From positions 1 through 64,000 of the forward strand of contig NZ_KB904557.1 of the NCBI RefSeq assembly GCF_000380085.1: a stretch of 64,000 nucleotides of DNA, in the 5' to 3' direction. This stretch comes from Streptococcus merionis DSM 19192. Lineage in GTDB: Bacteria > Bacillota > Bacilli > Lactobacillales > Streptococcaceae. Within the stretch, counting starts at the first letter, position 1; every line of letters starts with the position of its first letter. The position numbers and the translations under genes were made by a program. Below, piece by piece: positions 38,028-47,752 of this stretch. The notes under the pieces are model-generated. The model had not been told where the DNA came from. It ran no database searches and saw only the letters and a program-made list of their open reading frames with translations.

Positions 38028-38077
38028 AAAAACGAGCGACAAACTCCTTTGAATGTTAGAGTTGTCACTCGCTTTTT
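38028..38077 (-). terminator. terminator after malQ
   Basis: AAAAACGAGCGACAAACTC (38028-38046) pairs with GAGTTGTCACTCGCTTTTT (38059-38077). The rest of 37868-38263 shows repeat-like AT-rich text (38090-38220) and no gene. Confidence 0.75.
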
Positions 38078-38263
38078 GATTTCGAAATGGTGTGTTAGTC
38101 ACAAGTGAGTTTTTTTGATTCAAAGGGTCATTTTTCGAGCATCACGATATACGTCGTTTGAAAAACGAATAATGAGTTGTGAAAAAGCAATTTTGAGTAA
38201 AAGTGTCGAATTGTAAATACTTGTTTTTGAAAGTTTAAGACAATTGGACCTTTATACTGGCAG

Positions 38264-39775
38264 TCATTTTTCTGTCTGGCATTTTTGATTTGTTCGGCGA
38301 TACAGCTGGGTCAAGTCACTTAGCCAATAGCACACCTCTGGCGTGATGGCATCTGGACGCATGCGCCATTGCCAATTGCCACCCAAGGTTCCTGGGGAAT
38401 TGGTTCGAGCCTCTCCACCAAGTTCCAGCAGATCCTGCATGGGCGTCATAGCAAGGGAAGACGGTGCTGACCAAGCCTGACGAATCATAGCCTGACTAAC
38501 GGTCTCATCCGCTCTGCGATTGCTATACTGATTAAAGAAAGCTCTAGTAGCCTCATCCACTTCATCATGATACCAGCCTTTGATGGTATTGTGGTCATGA
38601 GTGCCCGTATAGACAACGGAATGCTCCTGACAGTGATGAGGTAAGTAATCGCTATCGCCGTTCGGATTATAGGCGAATTGCAAAATTTTCATGCCTGGAA
38701 AGCCCGTCAATGATAGTAAAGCCTTGACCTCCTCAGTAATCAACCCCAAATCCTCTGCAATGATAGGCAGACGGCGGAAATGCTCTTTAAGGCTTTCAAA
38801 AAGATCATAGCCCGGCCCCTTGACCCAGCGACCGTTACGAGCTGTTTCATCTCCTGCTGGAATTTCCCAAAACGCATTGAAACCCAAGAAGTGATCAATT
38901 CTGACCAAGTCATAGAGCTCAAAAAGCATGCCCATTCGATTCTTCCACCAGTCATAATCATCAGCAGCCATAGTCTCCCAATCGTAGATTGGGTTTCCCC
39001 AAAGCTGACCCGTATCAGAAAAAGCATCTGGTGGATACCCCGCTACAACAGAGGGACGACCGAGAGAGTCTGTTTTAAAATATTGGGGTGAGCACCACAT
39101 ATCACTACTATCAGAAGAGACATAAATAGGCATATCACCGATAATCTGAATCCCATGCACATTGGCATAAGACTTTAAAGCCTGCCATTGTTTAAAAAAG
39201 AAATACTGGGTGACCTGATGGTAGGTCAACTCCTGAGCAAGACTTTGGCGATAATAGCTGATTGCTACACTGCTGCGCTGACGAATGGTCTCATCTGGCC
39301 AATCCAGCCAAGAAAGGCCATTAAAATGCCCCTTAATAGCCATATAGTCCGCAAAATCCAAAAGCCAGCCTTTGTGCTTCAAAACAAAAGCATCATAATC
39401 ATCACTAAATCCCTTGGCTTCAAAAGCCTGAACAGCCTTTCGCAGAAGAACATCATGGCTAGCATAAACCTTGCTATAATCAACTACCTCCTGATCGTCT
39501 CCAAAATCCAAGCCCTCAAAATCAGACCACTCTAACAACCCTTCCTCGACCAGATAATCTAAAGAAATAAAGTACGGATTCCCTGCAAAGGCAGAATAGG
39601 ATTGGTAGGGAGATTCTCCGAAACTAAGAGTACCAAGCGGCAAAATCTGCCAATAAGTCTGGCCTGATGCCACCAAAAAATCAACAAATTCATAGGCAGC
39701 ACTGCCAAAATCACCGATACCATAAGAGCTCGGTAAGGAAAAAATGGGCATCAAAATGCCACTAGAGCGCTTCAT
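38264..39775 (-). CDS. malQ: 4-alpha-glucanotransferase (amylomaltase)
   Basis: 503 residues from ATG 39773-39775, preceded by AAAGGAG; eight further upstream codons are less likely. GH77 signature parts: nucleophile Asp in VRIDHFLGFNAFWEIP, acid/base Glu in IAEDLGLI, and third Asp in GTHDHNTIKGW. It rearranges maltodextrins, releasing glucose for glycolysis. In pneumococcus malP follows in the same operon; here there is none, and malQ ends before the terminator at 38028-38077. Confidence 0.93.
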   Translation of the reverse strand: MKRSSGILMPIFSLPSSYGIGDFGSAAYEFVDFLVASGQTYWQILPLGTLSFGESPYQSYSAFAGNPYFISLDYLVEEGLLEWSDFEGLDFGDDQEVVDYSKVYASHDVLLRKAVQAFEAKGFSDDYDAFVLKHKGWLLDFADYMAIKGHFNGLSWLDWPDETIRQRSSVAISYYRQSLAQELTYHQVTQYFFFKQWQALKSYANVHGIQIIGDMPIYVSSDSSDMWCSPQYFKTDSLGRPSVVAGYPPDAFSDTGQLWGNPIYDWETMAADDYDWWKNRMGMLFELYDLVRIDHFLGFNAFWEIPAGDETARNGRWVKGPGYDLFESLKEHFRRLPIIAEDLGLITEEVKALLSLTGFPGMKILQFAYNPNGDSDYLPHHCQEHSVVYTGTHDHNTIKGWYHDEVDEATRAFFNQYSNRRADETVSQAMIRQAWSAPSSLAMTPMQDLLELGGEARTNSPGTLGGNWQWRMRPDAITPEVCYWLSDLTQLYRRTNQKCQTEK

Positions 39776-39812
39776 AATATGCTCCTTTCTCAAAAACAAT
39801 ACTCATTCAATA

Positions 39813-39866
39813 CGCAACCGTTTGCGTTTCTGCTTACATTATAAAACAACCGATAACAGATAGCAA
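39813..39866 (-). promoter_or_regulatory. malQ promoter with MalR operator
   Basis: On the minus strand TTGCTA (39861-39866), 17 bases, TATAAT (39838-39843), then the palindrome CGCAAACGGTTGCG (39813-39826) about 12 bases downstream. A LacI-type regulator bound there would block transcription. MalR is encoded next door. Confidence 0.8.
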
Positions 39867-40064
39867 GAAAAAATTTAAAAAACTGACAGTAAAGCAAAAA
39901 AGCAGCTTGTGATAACTAACTATACAAGGCCATCTCGCCATGCTGTATTGGTAACACTCGTAGAGATTTGATCGCCGTCAATAAGATACTCAACGATAGA
40001 CTTTTGAAAACTTTTGTAGAATCTAGCACAACATCCTTTTTTAAAATGTGAATACTATGTCAAA

Positions 40065-40190
40065 AAAAGTAAGAGGCTGAAAAAAGTCCAACCTCACTAT
40101 TTTTAAACCACATCACAGCGGTTTGAAACAAGACACTTTAGTCAAGAAAAGCTATTCCCACTCTCTTAGTGAAGCCATTCCTTTCAAAAA
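40065..40190 (+). repeat. degenerate family B repeat
   Basis: Reads GAGGCTGAAAAAAGTCCAAC, CCACATCACAGCGGTTTGAAA and CTATTCCCACTCTC, in the same order as the 50215-50480 copy but shortened. The gap between malR and malQ holds this and the malQ promoter, no gene. Confidence 0.5.
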
Positions 40191-40201
40191 CGGAACCACT
40201 T

Positions 40202-41215
40202 CTATAAGCGATTCCGCACACTTTCTCTCTCTTTTAACGTAAACGGTACAGTCACCTTGGCATTTTCATCGACCTTCGTTTGAACTTTTTCAAAAATCCG
40301 TGTAAAGGCTGTTCGACCAAGAGCTGCGATATTAACATCAAATGTCGTCAGATAAGGATGGATAATCTTAGCATAGGCTGAGTTATTAAAGGAGATGATA
40401 GAAATATCATCTGGCACCTTCAGTTGATAGAAAGATAATAACTGGCTGACCCGAAGCGACAGCATATCATCGATCACCACAAAGGCTGTGGCCTGTTTTT
40501 CCTCAACTGTCTGGACTAGCTGAGCCACCGTTTCTGCTCGGCTCCGATCGAAAATCAGCGCCTGATGAGAAGGGAGATTTAACATTTCTAAGCCCGATAG
40601 ATAGCCTGCATAGCGAGCTTTTTGAACTTCGCCATCTAAATTATCTGTCACAAAAAGAATCTGCTCATGCCCTTTTTCCTGCAAATATTGCACAGCTGTT
40701 TTGGCCATCAACTGGTTATCATTGTCGATATAAGTCGTTTCATTTTCATCTTGAACAGGTGTTCCGACCATGACAAAGGGAATTTTATTTGCCAAAAGAT
40801 GAGCTTGCACAGGGTCATTTTTAAACGAATAAAGGAGGATAAACCCGTCCACCCGTCTTTCTAGATACATGTGATGAATCTGGTTTTTCAGATCCTCGGT
40901 ACTTTCACCCGTCGCGATGGAAATCGTATAACCATGCACTTTAGCAGTGTGATTAATCTCAGTCAAAATCTCCATATGAAAAGGCTGGCTCTTGGTATCT
41001 CGTGTTGTCATCGGCGGGAAGACCACACCAATTGAGTGCGTTAGCCCGCTAGCCAGCATCTTGGCTGCTAGATTCGGCACGTAACCCAGCTCTGCCATGG
41101 CCTTTTTTACCTTTTCCTTGGTTTTTTTGGAAATAGCAGAGCTATCCTTGAGAGCTCGACTGACCGTTGAAGCATTGACCCCTGCCCGTTCTGCGACATC
41201 GCGAATCGTTACCAT
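40202..41215 (-). CDS. malR: maltose operon repressor MalR, LacI family
   Basis: 337 residues from ATG 41213-41215, with AAGGGGGA upstream. N-terminal helix-turn-helix TIRDVAERAGVNASTVSRAL (residues 3-22) and the LacI hinge (MAELGYVPNLAAKMLASG), then a periplasmic-binding-like effector domain ending KERESVRNRL. It represses malQ and malXCD through CGCAAACGGTTGCG-like operators and is released by maltodextrin; this assignment rests on gene context and the two operators seen. Confidence 0.9.
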   Translation of the reverse strand: MVTIRDVAERAGVNASTVSRALKDSSAISKKTKEKVKKAMAELGYVPNLAAKMLASGLTHSIGVVFPPMTTRDTKSQPFHMEILTEINHTAKVHGYTISIATGESTEDLKNQIHHMYLERRVDGFILLYSFKNDPVQAHLLANKIPFVMVGTPVQDENETTYIDNDNQLMAKTAVQYLQEKGHEQILFVTDNLDGEVQKARYAGYLSGLEMLNLPSHQALIFDRSRAETVAQLVQTVEEKQATAFVVIDDMLSLRVSQLLSFYQLKVPDDISIISFNNSAYAKIIHPYLTTFDVNIAALGRTAFTRIFEKVQTKVDENAKVTVPFTLKERESVRNRL

Positions 41216-41582
41216 GAAAATCCCCCTTCTTTGATACAAGAACCTGTATTCACAGCAAAAGCCAAGATCTTAAATACTACGTTTTCCGCTACCTAACGCT
41301 GACTTTGGATACCATTCGCCAGTATACTCTCAAGAAAATGCCTTAATATCTAAAAATAGTCACCTAATTCCAACATTTTGCTGTAAAGACAGATTATCAC
41401 TCTTTACTACTGTTGATTTTACACCATCTCAATAGGCATTGCAAGCATTTAATGCAACAGATTGCACCATTTTATTTCAAAACGTTATATAACTCGTTAC
41501 AATAATCCTTTGATAATTCAAACAATAATCACATCCTTTCTACTTAGTCTCCAAAAAATTTTAAATTTTTACCACAAAACAC

Positions 41583-41611
41583 TTGACATTTATGGAAAAC
41601 GGTTGCATAAT
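41583..41611 (+). promoter_or_regulatory. malX promoter with MalR/cre-like operator in the spacer
   Basis: TTGACA (41583-41588), 17 bases, CATAAT (41606-41611). GGAAAACGGTTGCA (41594-41607) lies in the spacer; it matches the MalR site and, with one mismatch, the cre consensus for CcpA. Confidence 0.75.
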
Positions 41612-41654
41612 AGACTTATAAAATAAAACTTGAATTTCTAGGAGGAAATCAAAA

Positions 41655-42908
41655 ATGACAAAATGGTCTAAATTGGCGATGAGCGGTCTTGCTCTTGTCT
41701 CAGCAGCAACTCTTGCTGCCTGTGGCTCTGGCAAGTCTTCTGAGTCAGGTTCATCTAATGCAGCATCAGGTGAGGTAAAGTTGAAACTTTGGGTTCCGAC
41801 AGATGCTAAAGAATCTTACACAGAAACCGTGAAATCTTTTGAAGCTGCCAACAAAGGAGTTTCTGTCGAAGTCATCGAGTCAAACGACTCCAAAGCTCAA
41901 GAGAACGTGAAGAAAGACCCTGAAAGCGCAGCAGATGTCTTCTCTCTCCCTCATGACCAACTCGGTCAATTGATCGAATCTGGTGTTATTCAAGAAATTC
42001 CTGAAGATTATGCCAAAAAAGTTGCAGCAGACAACGTTGAAAACGCAGTTGCTGGTGCTCAATATAAAGGCAAAACATACGCTTTCCCATTCGGTGTAGA
42101 ATCTCAAGTCTTGATGTATAACAAAGACCTCCTCTCTGAAGAAGATGTCAAGTCCTACGAAACCATCACAACCAAAGCAACATTCGGGGCAACGTTCAAG
42201 GAAATGAACGCTTATGCGACTGGCCCAATGATGCTCTCAGTAGGCAACACACTTTTTGGTGAAGATGGTGAAGATCCTAAAGGCACTAACTGGGCAAATG
42301 AAGCTGGTGTCTCTGTTCTCCAATGGATTGCTGACCAAAACAATAACAAAGGTTTTGTTAACCTTGACCCAAGTAACGTTATTTCTGAGTTTGGTGCAGG
42401 TAAGGTAGCTGCCTTTGAATCTGGTCCTTGGGATTACCCAGCTGCTGTTGATGCACTTGGTAAAGACAAGGTCGGTGTTGCTGCCTACCCTACTGTTAAG
42501 ATCGGTGATAAAGAAGTCCAACAAAAAGCCTTCATGGGTGTTAAGCTTTATGCTGTAAACCAAGCACCTGCTGGAGATAATGTTGACCGTATCGCTGCTG
42601 CTTATGCCCTTGCTGCTCACTTGACAAATGCTGAAAGCCAAGCCAACCAATTTGAAAAGCGCAGCATCGTTCCTTCAAACAAAGAAGCACAGGCATCTGA
42701 CGCTGTGACTTCTGACCAATTGGCACAAGCAGTCACTAAAATGACATCCTCTAGAGACTACACTGTTGTTATGCCAAAACTTAGCGAAATGAGCTTCTTC
42801 TGGACTGAAGCACAAGCTCTCCTCGCTGATGTTTACAATGGTAAAATCTCACCTTCAGACTACATGGCTCGTCTCCAACAATTTGACCAAGACGTTGCTG
42901 GTAAATAA
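41655..42908 (+). CDS. malX: maltodextrin-binding lipoprotein MalX
   Basis: 417 residues, with AGGAGG before the ATG. Lipoprotein signal (MTKWSKLAMSGLALVSAATL, lipobox AAC), then a type 1 solute-binding fold of the MalE group (KLKLWVPTDAKESYTETVKS; ESQVLMYNKDLL; AAFESGPWDYPAAVDAL; MGVKLYAVNQ). It captures maltodextrins at the surface and hands them to MalCD. A strong terminator separates it from malC, consistent with excess receptor over permease. Confidence 0.93.
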   Translation: MTKWSKLAMSGLALVSAATLAACGSGKSSESGSSNAASGEVKLKLWVPTDAKESYTETVKSFEAANKGVSVEVIESNDSKAQENVKKDPESAADVFSLPHDQLGQLIESGVIQEIPEDYAKKVAADNVENAVAGAQYKGKTYAFPFGVESQVLMYNKDLLSEEDVKSYETITTKATFGATFKEMNAYATGPMMLSVGNTLFGEDGEDPKGTNWANEAGVSVLQWIADQNNNKGFVNLDPSNVISEFGAGKVAAFESGPWDYPAAVDALGKDKVGVAAYPTVKIGDKEVQQKAFMGVKLYAVNQAPAGDNVDRIAAAYALAAHLTNAESQANQFEKRSIVPSNKEAQASDAVTSDQLAQAVTKMTSSRDYTVVMPKLSEMSFFWTEAQALLADVYNGKISPSDYMARLQQFDQDVAGK

Positions 42909-42927
42909 GAAATATCTATGACCAATT

Positions 42928-42979
42928 GGGAGTGGACAGGCTAGGCACACTCTGCCTGCTCACCCGCTCCCTCTTTTTT
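42928..42979 (+). terminator. terminator or attenuator between malX and malC
   Basis: GGGAGTGGACAGGC (42928-42941) pairs with GCCTGCTCACCCGCTCCC (42954-42971) and TCTTTTTTT follows. Read-through or a second promoter must serve malCD. Confidence 0.85.
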
Positions 42980-42987
42980 TAGAATCG

Positions 42988-43195
42988 ATATTCACAAGTA
43001 AAGCGCTTCAATTACTAATTTTTTCAATAATCAGGGTAGCCTGTCTTGAATGCTAGTTCTAAAAACTCGTATTCACAAGTAAGATGCTTTGTTTCAGAAG
43101 AGCTATTTTTGAAGGATGTTGACCTCATTTTGAAAAAATGAACACTGAGCAACGAAAAAAGCATCCTTGACTAAAGGTATTGAGCTATGAATACC
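42988..43195 (+). repeat. family D repeats, one partial and one full copy
   Basis: ATATTCACAAGTAAAGCGCTT (42989) starts a partial copy. The full copy is 43069-43195: GTATTCACAAGTAAGATGCTT to GGTATTGAGCTATGAATACC, whose ends are inverted repeats. Other copies: 32098-32221 and 45828-45946. Confidence 0.75.
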
Positions 43196-43289
43196 GGTTT
43201 TAAGAGTTTAATTCGTAAAATCAAGCATAAAGTCACCACCTTTGATGTCTTTATGCTTGATTCTTACACATGTTTTATGGAGGTTATTT

Positions 43290-44654
43290 ATGGATAACAA
43301 CACCGTTTACTTTGAACAAGTGAGCGTGCCAGAATCCTTTCAAAAAGGAAGTTGGGACATCAAATTATCCTGGCTCATTATGGGAGCTGCCAATCTACTC
43401 AATAAGCAGTTTATCAAAGGGTTGCTCTTCCTATTCGCACAAATTCTCTTTGTCATTGCCTTTGTAACTCAAATAATCCCTGCTTTGGGCGGTTTGATTA
43501 CTCTAGGTACTGAAACTCAAGGGATGACTGAAAAAGTTGTTAACGGTATTAAAATTTCAGTTGCTACACAGGGTGACAACTCCATGCTGATGCTCATTTT
43601 TGGCTTGGCTGCGATTATCTTCTGCTCTGTATTTGCCTATATTTACTGGTGTAATCTTAAGAGTGCCCGAAATATGTATGTTCTTAAGGAAAACGGCATG
43701 AAAATTCCAAGTTTTATGGATGATTTTCGAAGTTTAACAGATGGCCGTTTTCATATGACACTGATGGCTATTCCTATGATCGGGGTACTCCTTTTTACCA
43801 TTTTGCCTTTGATTTACATGATCAGTCTAGCCTTTACCAACTATGATCACAACCATCTACCACCGAAACACCTCTTTGACTGGGTCGGTTTGACAAACTT
43901 TGGCAATGTCTTTACTGGTCGCATGGCAGGAACTTTCTTCCCTGTTCTTTCTTGGACTTTGATTTGGGCGGTAGCTGCAACTGCGACTAACTTCTTCTTT
44001 GGCATTCTCTTGGCTTTATTAATCAACACTAAGGGCTTGAAATTCAAGAAAATGTGGCGGACTATCTTCGTCATTACCATTGCAGTACCACAGTTCATTT
44101 CTCTTTTGATTATGCGTAACCTCCTCAATGATGCAGGTCCGCTCAACTCGCTTTTGATGAACATTGGCTTGATCAACAACCCTCTACCATTTTTGTCTGA
44201 CCCTGTCTGGGCTAAGTTCTCCATCATCTTTGTCAACATGTGGGTAGGGATTCCTTTCACGATGCTCGTAGCAACGTCCATCATTATGAACTTGCCAAAA
44301 GAACAACTTGAAGCGGCTGAAATTGATGGAGCCAACAAGTTCCAAATTTTCAAATCTATCACTTTCCCACAAATCTTGCTCATCATGACACCCAACTTGA
44401 TCCAGCAATTCATCGGAAACATCAACAACTTCAACGTGATTTACCTCTTGACAGGTGGTGGACCAACCAATTCCAATTTCTACCAGGCTGGCTCTACCGA
44501 TCTCTTGGTTACCTGGCTTTACAAGCTAACGGTTTCTGCAGCCGACTACAACTTGGCCTCTGTCATCGGTATCTTGATCTTTACGATCTCAGCAATCTTT
44601 AGTCTGCTAGCTTACACACGGACAGATTCTTACAAACAAGGAGCGGCGAAATAA
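43290..44654 (+). CDS. malC: maltodextrin ABC permease MalC (MalF type)
   Basis: 454 residues from ATG 43290, with TGGAGG seven bases upstream; the frame extends 16 codons further without support. About eight membrane segments. The EAA loop is EAAEIDGANKFQIFKSITFP (about 350-369). It ends TAATG, sharing the A with malD. With MalX and MalD it imports maltodextrins; the ATPase (MsmK in streptococci) is not in this window. Confidence 0.92.
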   Translation: MDNNTVYFEQVSVPESFQKGSWDIKLSWLIMGAANLLNKQFIKGLLFLFAQILFVIAFVTQIIPALGGLITLGTETQGMTEKVVNGIKISVATQGDNSMLMLIFGLAAIIFCSVFAYIYWCNLKSARNMYVLKENGMKIPSFMDDFRSLTDGRFHMTLMAIPMIGVLLFTILPLIYMISLAFTNYDHNHLPPKHLFDWVGLTNFGNVFTGRMAGTFFPVLSWTLIWAVAATATNFFFGILLALLINTKGLKFKKMWRTIFVITIAVPQFISLLIMRNLLNDAGPLNSLLMNIGLINNPLPFLSDPVWAKFSIIFVNMWVGIPFTMLVATSIIMNLPKEQLEAAEIDGANKFQIFKSITFPQILLIMTPNLIQQFIGNINNFNVIYLLTGGGPTNSNFYQAGSTDLLVTWLYKLTVSAADYNLASVIGILIFTISAIFSLLAYTRTDSYKQGAAK

Positions 44655-45490
44655 TGAAAAATAAAAAACGTTTAACACTCGCTATTGTTTATGCGATTCT
44701 GATTGCCTTATCAATCATTTGGCTCTTCCCCATTGCTTGGGTGGTCTTGACCTCTTTTCGAGGAGAAGGGACAGCCTATGTCAATTACTTCATGCCAAAG
44801 ACCTTTACCTTGGCAAATTATGCAAAACTCTTCTCTAACACGTCCTTTCCTTTCGCTCAATGGTTTATGAATACAGCGATTGTAGCGGTGGCAACCACCA
44901 TCGTCTCAACCTTTATCACGGTTGCGGTAGCCTACGTGCTCAGTCGCCTCAAATTCAAATTCCGCAATGGCTACCTCAAGCTGGCCTTGGTCCTTAACAT
45001 GTTCCCGGGTTTTATGTCCATGATTGCCATCTACTTTATCCTCAAGGCTCTCAACCTGACACAAACCCTCTTTGCCCTTGTTTTGGTCTACTCAGCAGGT
45101 GCAGCTCTCGGCTTTTACATCGTCAAAGGCTTCTTTGATACCATTCCTTACTCCCTTGACGAATCAGCCATGATTGACGGGGCAACACGCAAAGATGTGT
45201 TCTTCAAGATTACTCTCCCCTTGTCCAAGCCAATCATCGTCTACACTGCTCTGACCGCCTTTATCGGACCATGGATTGACTTTATCTTTGCACGGGTTAT
45301 CTTGGGTGATGCGACTAGCAAATATACGGTTGCGATCGGACTCTTCAACATGATCGAGCGAGATACCATCAACGAATGGTTCAAATCTTTCGCCGCAGGA
45401 TCCGTCCTTATCGCTATCCCAATCACTCTCCTCTTTATGTACATGCAAAAATACTATGTGGAAGGCATTACTGGTGGATCTGTCAAATAA
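44654..45490 (+). CDS. malD: maltodextrin ABC permease MalD (MalG type)
   Basis: 278 residues, six membrane segments, with EAA loop ESAMIDGATRKDVFFKITLP (about 168-187) and the C-terminal MQKYYVEGITGGSVK of MalG-type permeases. Translationally coupled to malC. malA, which follows malD in pneumococcus, is missing. Confidence 0.92.
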   Translation: MKNKKRLTLAIVYAILIALSIIWLFPIAWVVLTSFRGEGTAYVNYFMPKTFTLANYAKLFSNTSFPFAQWFMNTAIVAVATTIVSTFITVAVAYVLSRLKFKFRNGYLKLALVLNMFPGFMSMIAIYFILKALNLTQTLFALVLVYSAGAALGFYIVKGFFDTIPYSLDESAMIDGATRKDVFFKITLPLSKPIIVYTALTAFIGPWIDFIFARVILGDATSKYTVAIGLFNMIERDTINEWFKSFAAGSVLIAIPITLLFMYMQKYYVEGITGGSVK

Positions 45491-45582
45491 GCTCAGCATC
45501 TTTTGTCTTCATGTAGAAAAACCAATAGGTTGGGAAGCCTCTTATCTAAAAATTCATTACAATTTCTTATGAATAACAATAG

Positions 45583-45716
45583 TACTCTATAAAATTAAAA
45601 TCTCACGTGGCAACAAAACCACAGCCAGTTGATGACTATTTCAAATGATGGATAAAAATTTCAACAATTCAGTAAGGCGAGCTAACAACGTTAGAATTTG
45701 ATTTTTGGAGAATATG
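45583..45716. repeat. family A element, degenerate
   Basis: TACTCTATAAAATTAAAATC at the left and GTTAGAATTTGATTTTTGGAG at the right (ending about 45710) match the ends of the 51285-51389 copy. Non-coding. Confidence 0.55.
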
Positions 45717-45827
45717 AAAAGCGAACAAAGTTAGATTTCAGTTTGACCGAAATACTAGCTTTATTCGCTTTTTAGTTTAAGGCAAAATTTTTCTCTCAAT
45801 TTCACTCTGTTTCATCTATTAGAATCT

Positions 45828-45946
45828 GCATTCTCAAGTAAGATGCTTGGTTCAAAAAAGTGTTTTCCGATTTTCAAGGCAGCTAAAGGAGCTACCGATG
45901 AGGCATGAAAAACAGACTTTAAAGCAACTGCTTTTACTGTGCATAC
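45828..45946 (+). repeat. family D repeat
   Basis: TGCATTCTCAAGTAAGATGCTT start and GCTTTTACTGTGCATAC end, homologous to 43069-43195, ending just before the yebC stop. The 45491-45952 gap holds this and the family A copy only. Confidence 0.6.
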
Positions 45947-45952
45947 ATGTTC

Positions 45953-46669
45953 TTAGAAACCATCTACATTGGTGTAGATTTTCTGGACGTCTTCGTCATC
46001 GTCAAGGGCGTCGTAGAGTTTTTCAAATGTTGCTAGGTCATCGCCGGTCAACTCCACATCAGACTGAGAAATCATTTCAAGCTCAGTGACTTGGAATTCT
46101 GCAATACCGTTTTCACGCAGAGCTTCAACAGCTTTGTGAAGATCAGTTGGTGCTGTGTAGACATGGATATTCCCATCTTCGGCTTCCACATCATCTACCT
46201 CAACGTCAGCATCCAAAAGAAGCTCAAAAATGCTATCTGCATCGTCACCCGCAAAGACAATGACACCCTTATTATCAAAGAGATAGGACACAGAGCCTGA
46301 AGTACCCATATTCCCACCATTTTTTCCAAAAGCTGCACGAACGTTAGCCGCTGTACGGTTGACATTATTAGTCAAGGTATCTACGATAATCATCGAACCG
46401 CTAGGTCCAAAACCTTCGTAACGGCCTTCTGTAAAGGTCTCATCAGTGTTGCCCTTTGCCTTGTCAATAGCCTTATCGATAACGTGCTTAGGCACTTGTG
46501 CCTGCTTGGCCCGATCGATAACAAAGCGTAAAGCACCGTTTGTTTCTGGATCTGGGTCGCCTTTTTTAGCAGCTACGTAGATTTCAACGCCAAATTTGGC
46601 ATACACTTTCGAATTGGCACCGTCTTTAGCGGTCTTTTTGGCAACAATGTTAGCCCATTTACGTCCCAT
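45953..46669 (-). CDS. yebC: YebC/TACO1-family protein
   Basis: 238 residues, full length. It starts [20 protein letters not shown], the YeeN/YebC N terminus, followed by three domains with [15 protein letters not shown] and [13 protein letters not shown] signatures and an acidic C-terminal domain. Family members were described as transcription regulators; some are now linked to relief of ribosome stalling at proline runs. Which applies here is not visible from sequence. Monocistronic. Confidence 0.92.
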   Translation of the reverse strand: MGRKWANIVAKKTAKDGANSKVYAKFGVEIYVAAKKGDPDPETNGALRFVIDRAKQAQVPKHVIDKAIDKAKGNTDETFTEGRYEGFGPSGSMIIVDTLTNNVNRTAANVRAAFGKNGGNMGTSGSVSYLFDNKGVIVFAGDDADSIFELLLDADVEVDDVEAEDGNIHVYTAPTDLHKAVEALRENGIAEFQVTELEMISQSDVELTGDDLATFEKLYDALDDDEDVQKIYTNVDGF

Positions 46670-46953
46670 GAGGATCTCCTTATGATATTGATTTTGGAAA
46701 GACTTTCAACTCTCTTCCCATCTTAGCCCTACTATTATACCATTTTGGACGTTTTTCGTAAATCAGGAATCACAGTTTTTTGCCCAAGTGTAACTGCCCA
46801 AAGTAAGCTCCGTTTGTGTGTTGAACGCGGAAATTCATCCGAAACGCTTCTCCGGCGTTCGTTATCATTTTCCCTTAGCAAAAGGTCTTTTGATTACCCA
46901 GTGAAACTAATGCTAAAAAACTCCCTTAGGCTAGTTATTAATTTGATGCTAAA

Positions 46954-47496
46954 TTACCCCATGCCTTTGACAACGACATGAGGAGCCATTTTCTTGATGT
47001 CTGCAACAATATCGTCAATGGTTCCATCTATATTGGCAATATCTATCTCAATGGCCCGTCCTTCTTTTGGCTTCACAATCAACCAGTGACTTTGTCGAAA
47101 ATGATTACTACTGTGATTGTACCTAACATGAGAAGTGCGGTATTCATGTCGCACATAGTCGATGTCTCCCCATAACAGATGATAAGATTTTAACCATCTT
47201 CCAAGGAGTTTTAGACCTTGAGCATCTCCAGCTACAACAGGTTTGCGATAAAAAATTTTCAAAAGAGCTTGTCCAAATGTCGACAAACCGATGATAGTCA
47301 TCAATATCGGAACAATGAAAAAGATAGCTTGAATAAAAAAGAATGGGTTAGCACCAGACGGACGGGGAAACCTGCTCATGCCCTGAATAATAGTAAAAGC
47401 ACCAAAGGACCAGGAAGCGATAAACCCCAGAAGGAATAAGCCTATTAGAGCTTGAAAGATAAACTGCCCCTTGCGGTAATAGTATTCAAATGACAT
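46954..47496 (-). CDS. membrane protein with a C-terminal PH-like cytoplasmic domain, unknown
   Basis: 180 residues. Two membrane spans (about 12-35 and 50-72) enclose a short outside loop with FPRPSGANP. The C-terminal ~100 residues (RKPVVAGDAQGLKLL; YHLLWGDIDYVRHEY; HWLIVKPKEGRAIEID) resemble the bacterial PH-like domain pattern of a short strand, W-G-D-I turn and basic strand. ATGTCATTTG start with AAGGAGAC upstream. No specific family recognised; no operon partner. The gap to yebC (46670-46953) shows nothing else. Confidence 0.65.
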   Translation of the reverse strand: MSFEYYYRKGQFIFQALIGLFLLGFIASWSFGAFTIIQGMSRFPRPSGANPFFFIQAIFFIVPILMTIIGLSTFGQALLKIFYRKPVVAGDAQGLKLLGRWLKSYHLLWGDIDYVRHEYRTSHVRYNHSSNHFRQSHWLIVKPKEGRAIEIDIANIDGTIDDIVADIKKMAPHVVVKGMG

Positions 47497-47716
47497 CCTT
47501 GTCTCCTTGATAAGCTGGGTTAATTGAACTTATAAAATCCTTCACCCTATTTTTGAATTTTCTATATCTCGACTTTACAAATTAAATTATAGCACTTTTA
47601 ACACCCTCTGACAAGGTGTGGAGCGTCTTGCACTTGAACCGCCCTACTCATAACGTCTTTTTAGAAATCACACCATCCATTTAGCCGTTGGTTTGCACAG
47701 GGGTTATCAGTCTAAA

Positions 47717-47748
47717 CCCAAAATCCCGCCACTTGGCGGGATTTTGGG
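47717..47748. terminator. terminator of clpL
   Basis: CCCAAAATCCCGCC (47717-47730) pairs perfectly with GGCGGGATTTTGGG (47735-47748), four bases before the clpL stop at 47753. Confidence 0.85.
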
Positions 47749-47752
47749 CTCA

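Noticed and set aside
43847..44434. 195-codon open frame antisense to malC
   Set aside because: Shadow frame over a confidently identified permease gene.
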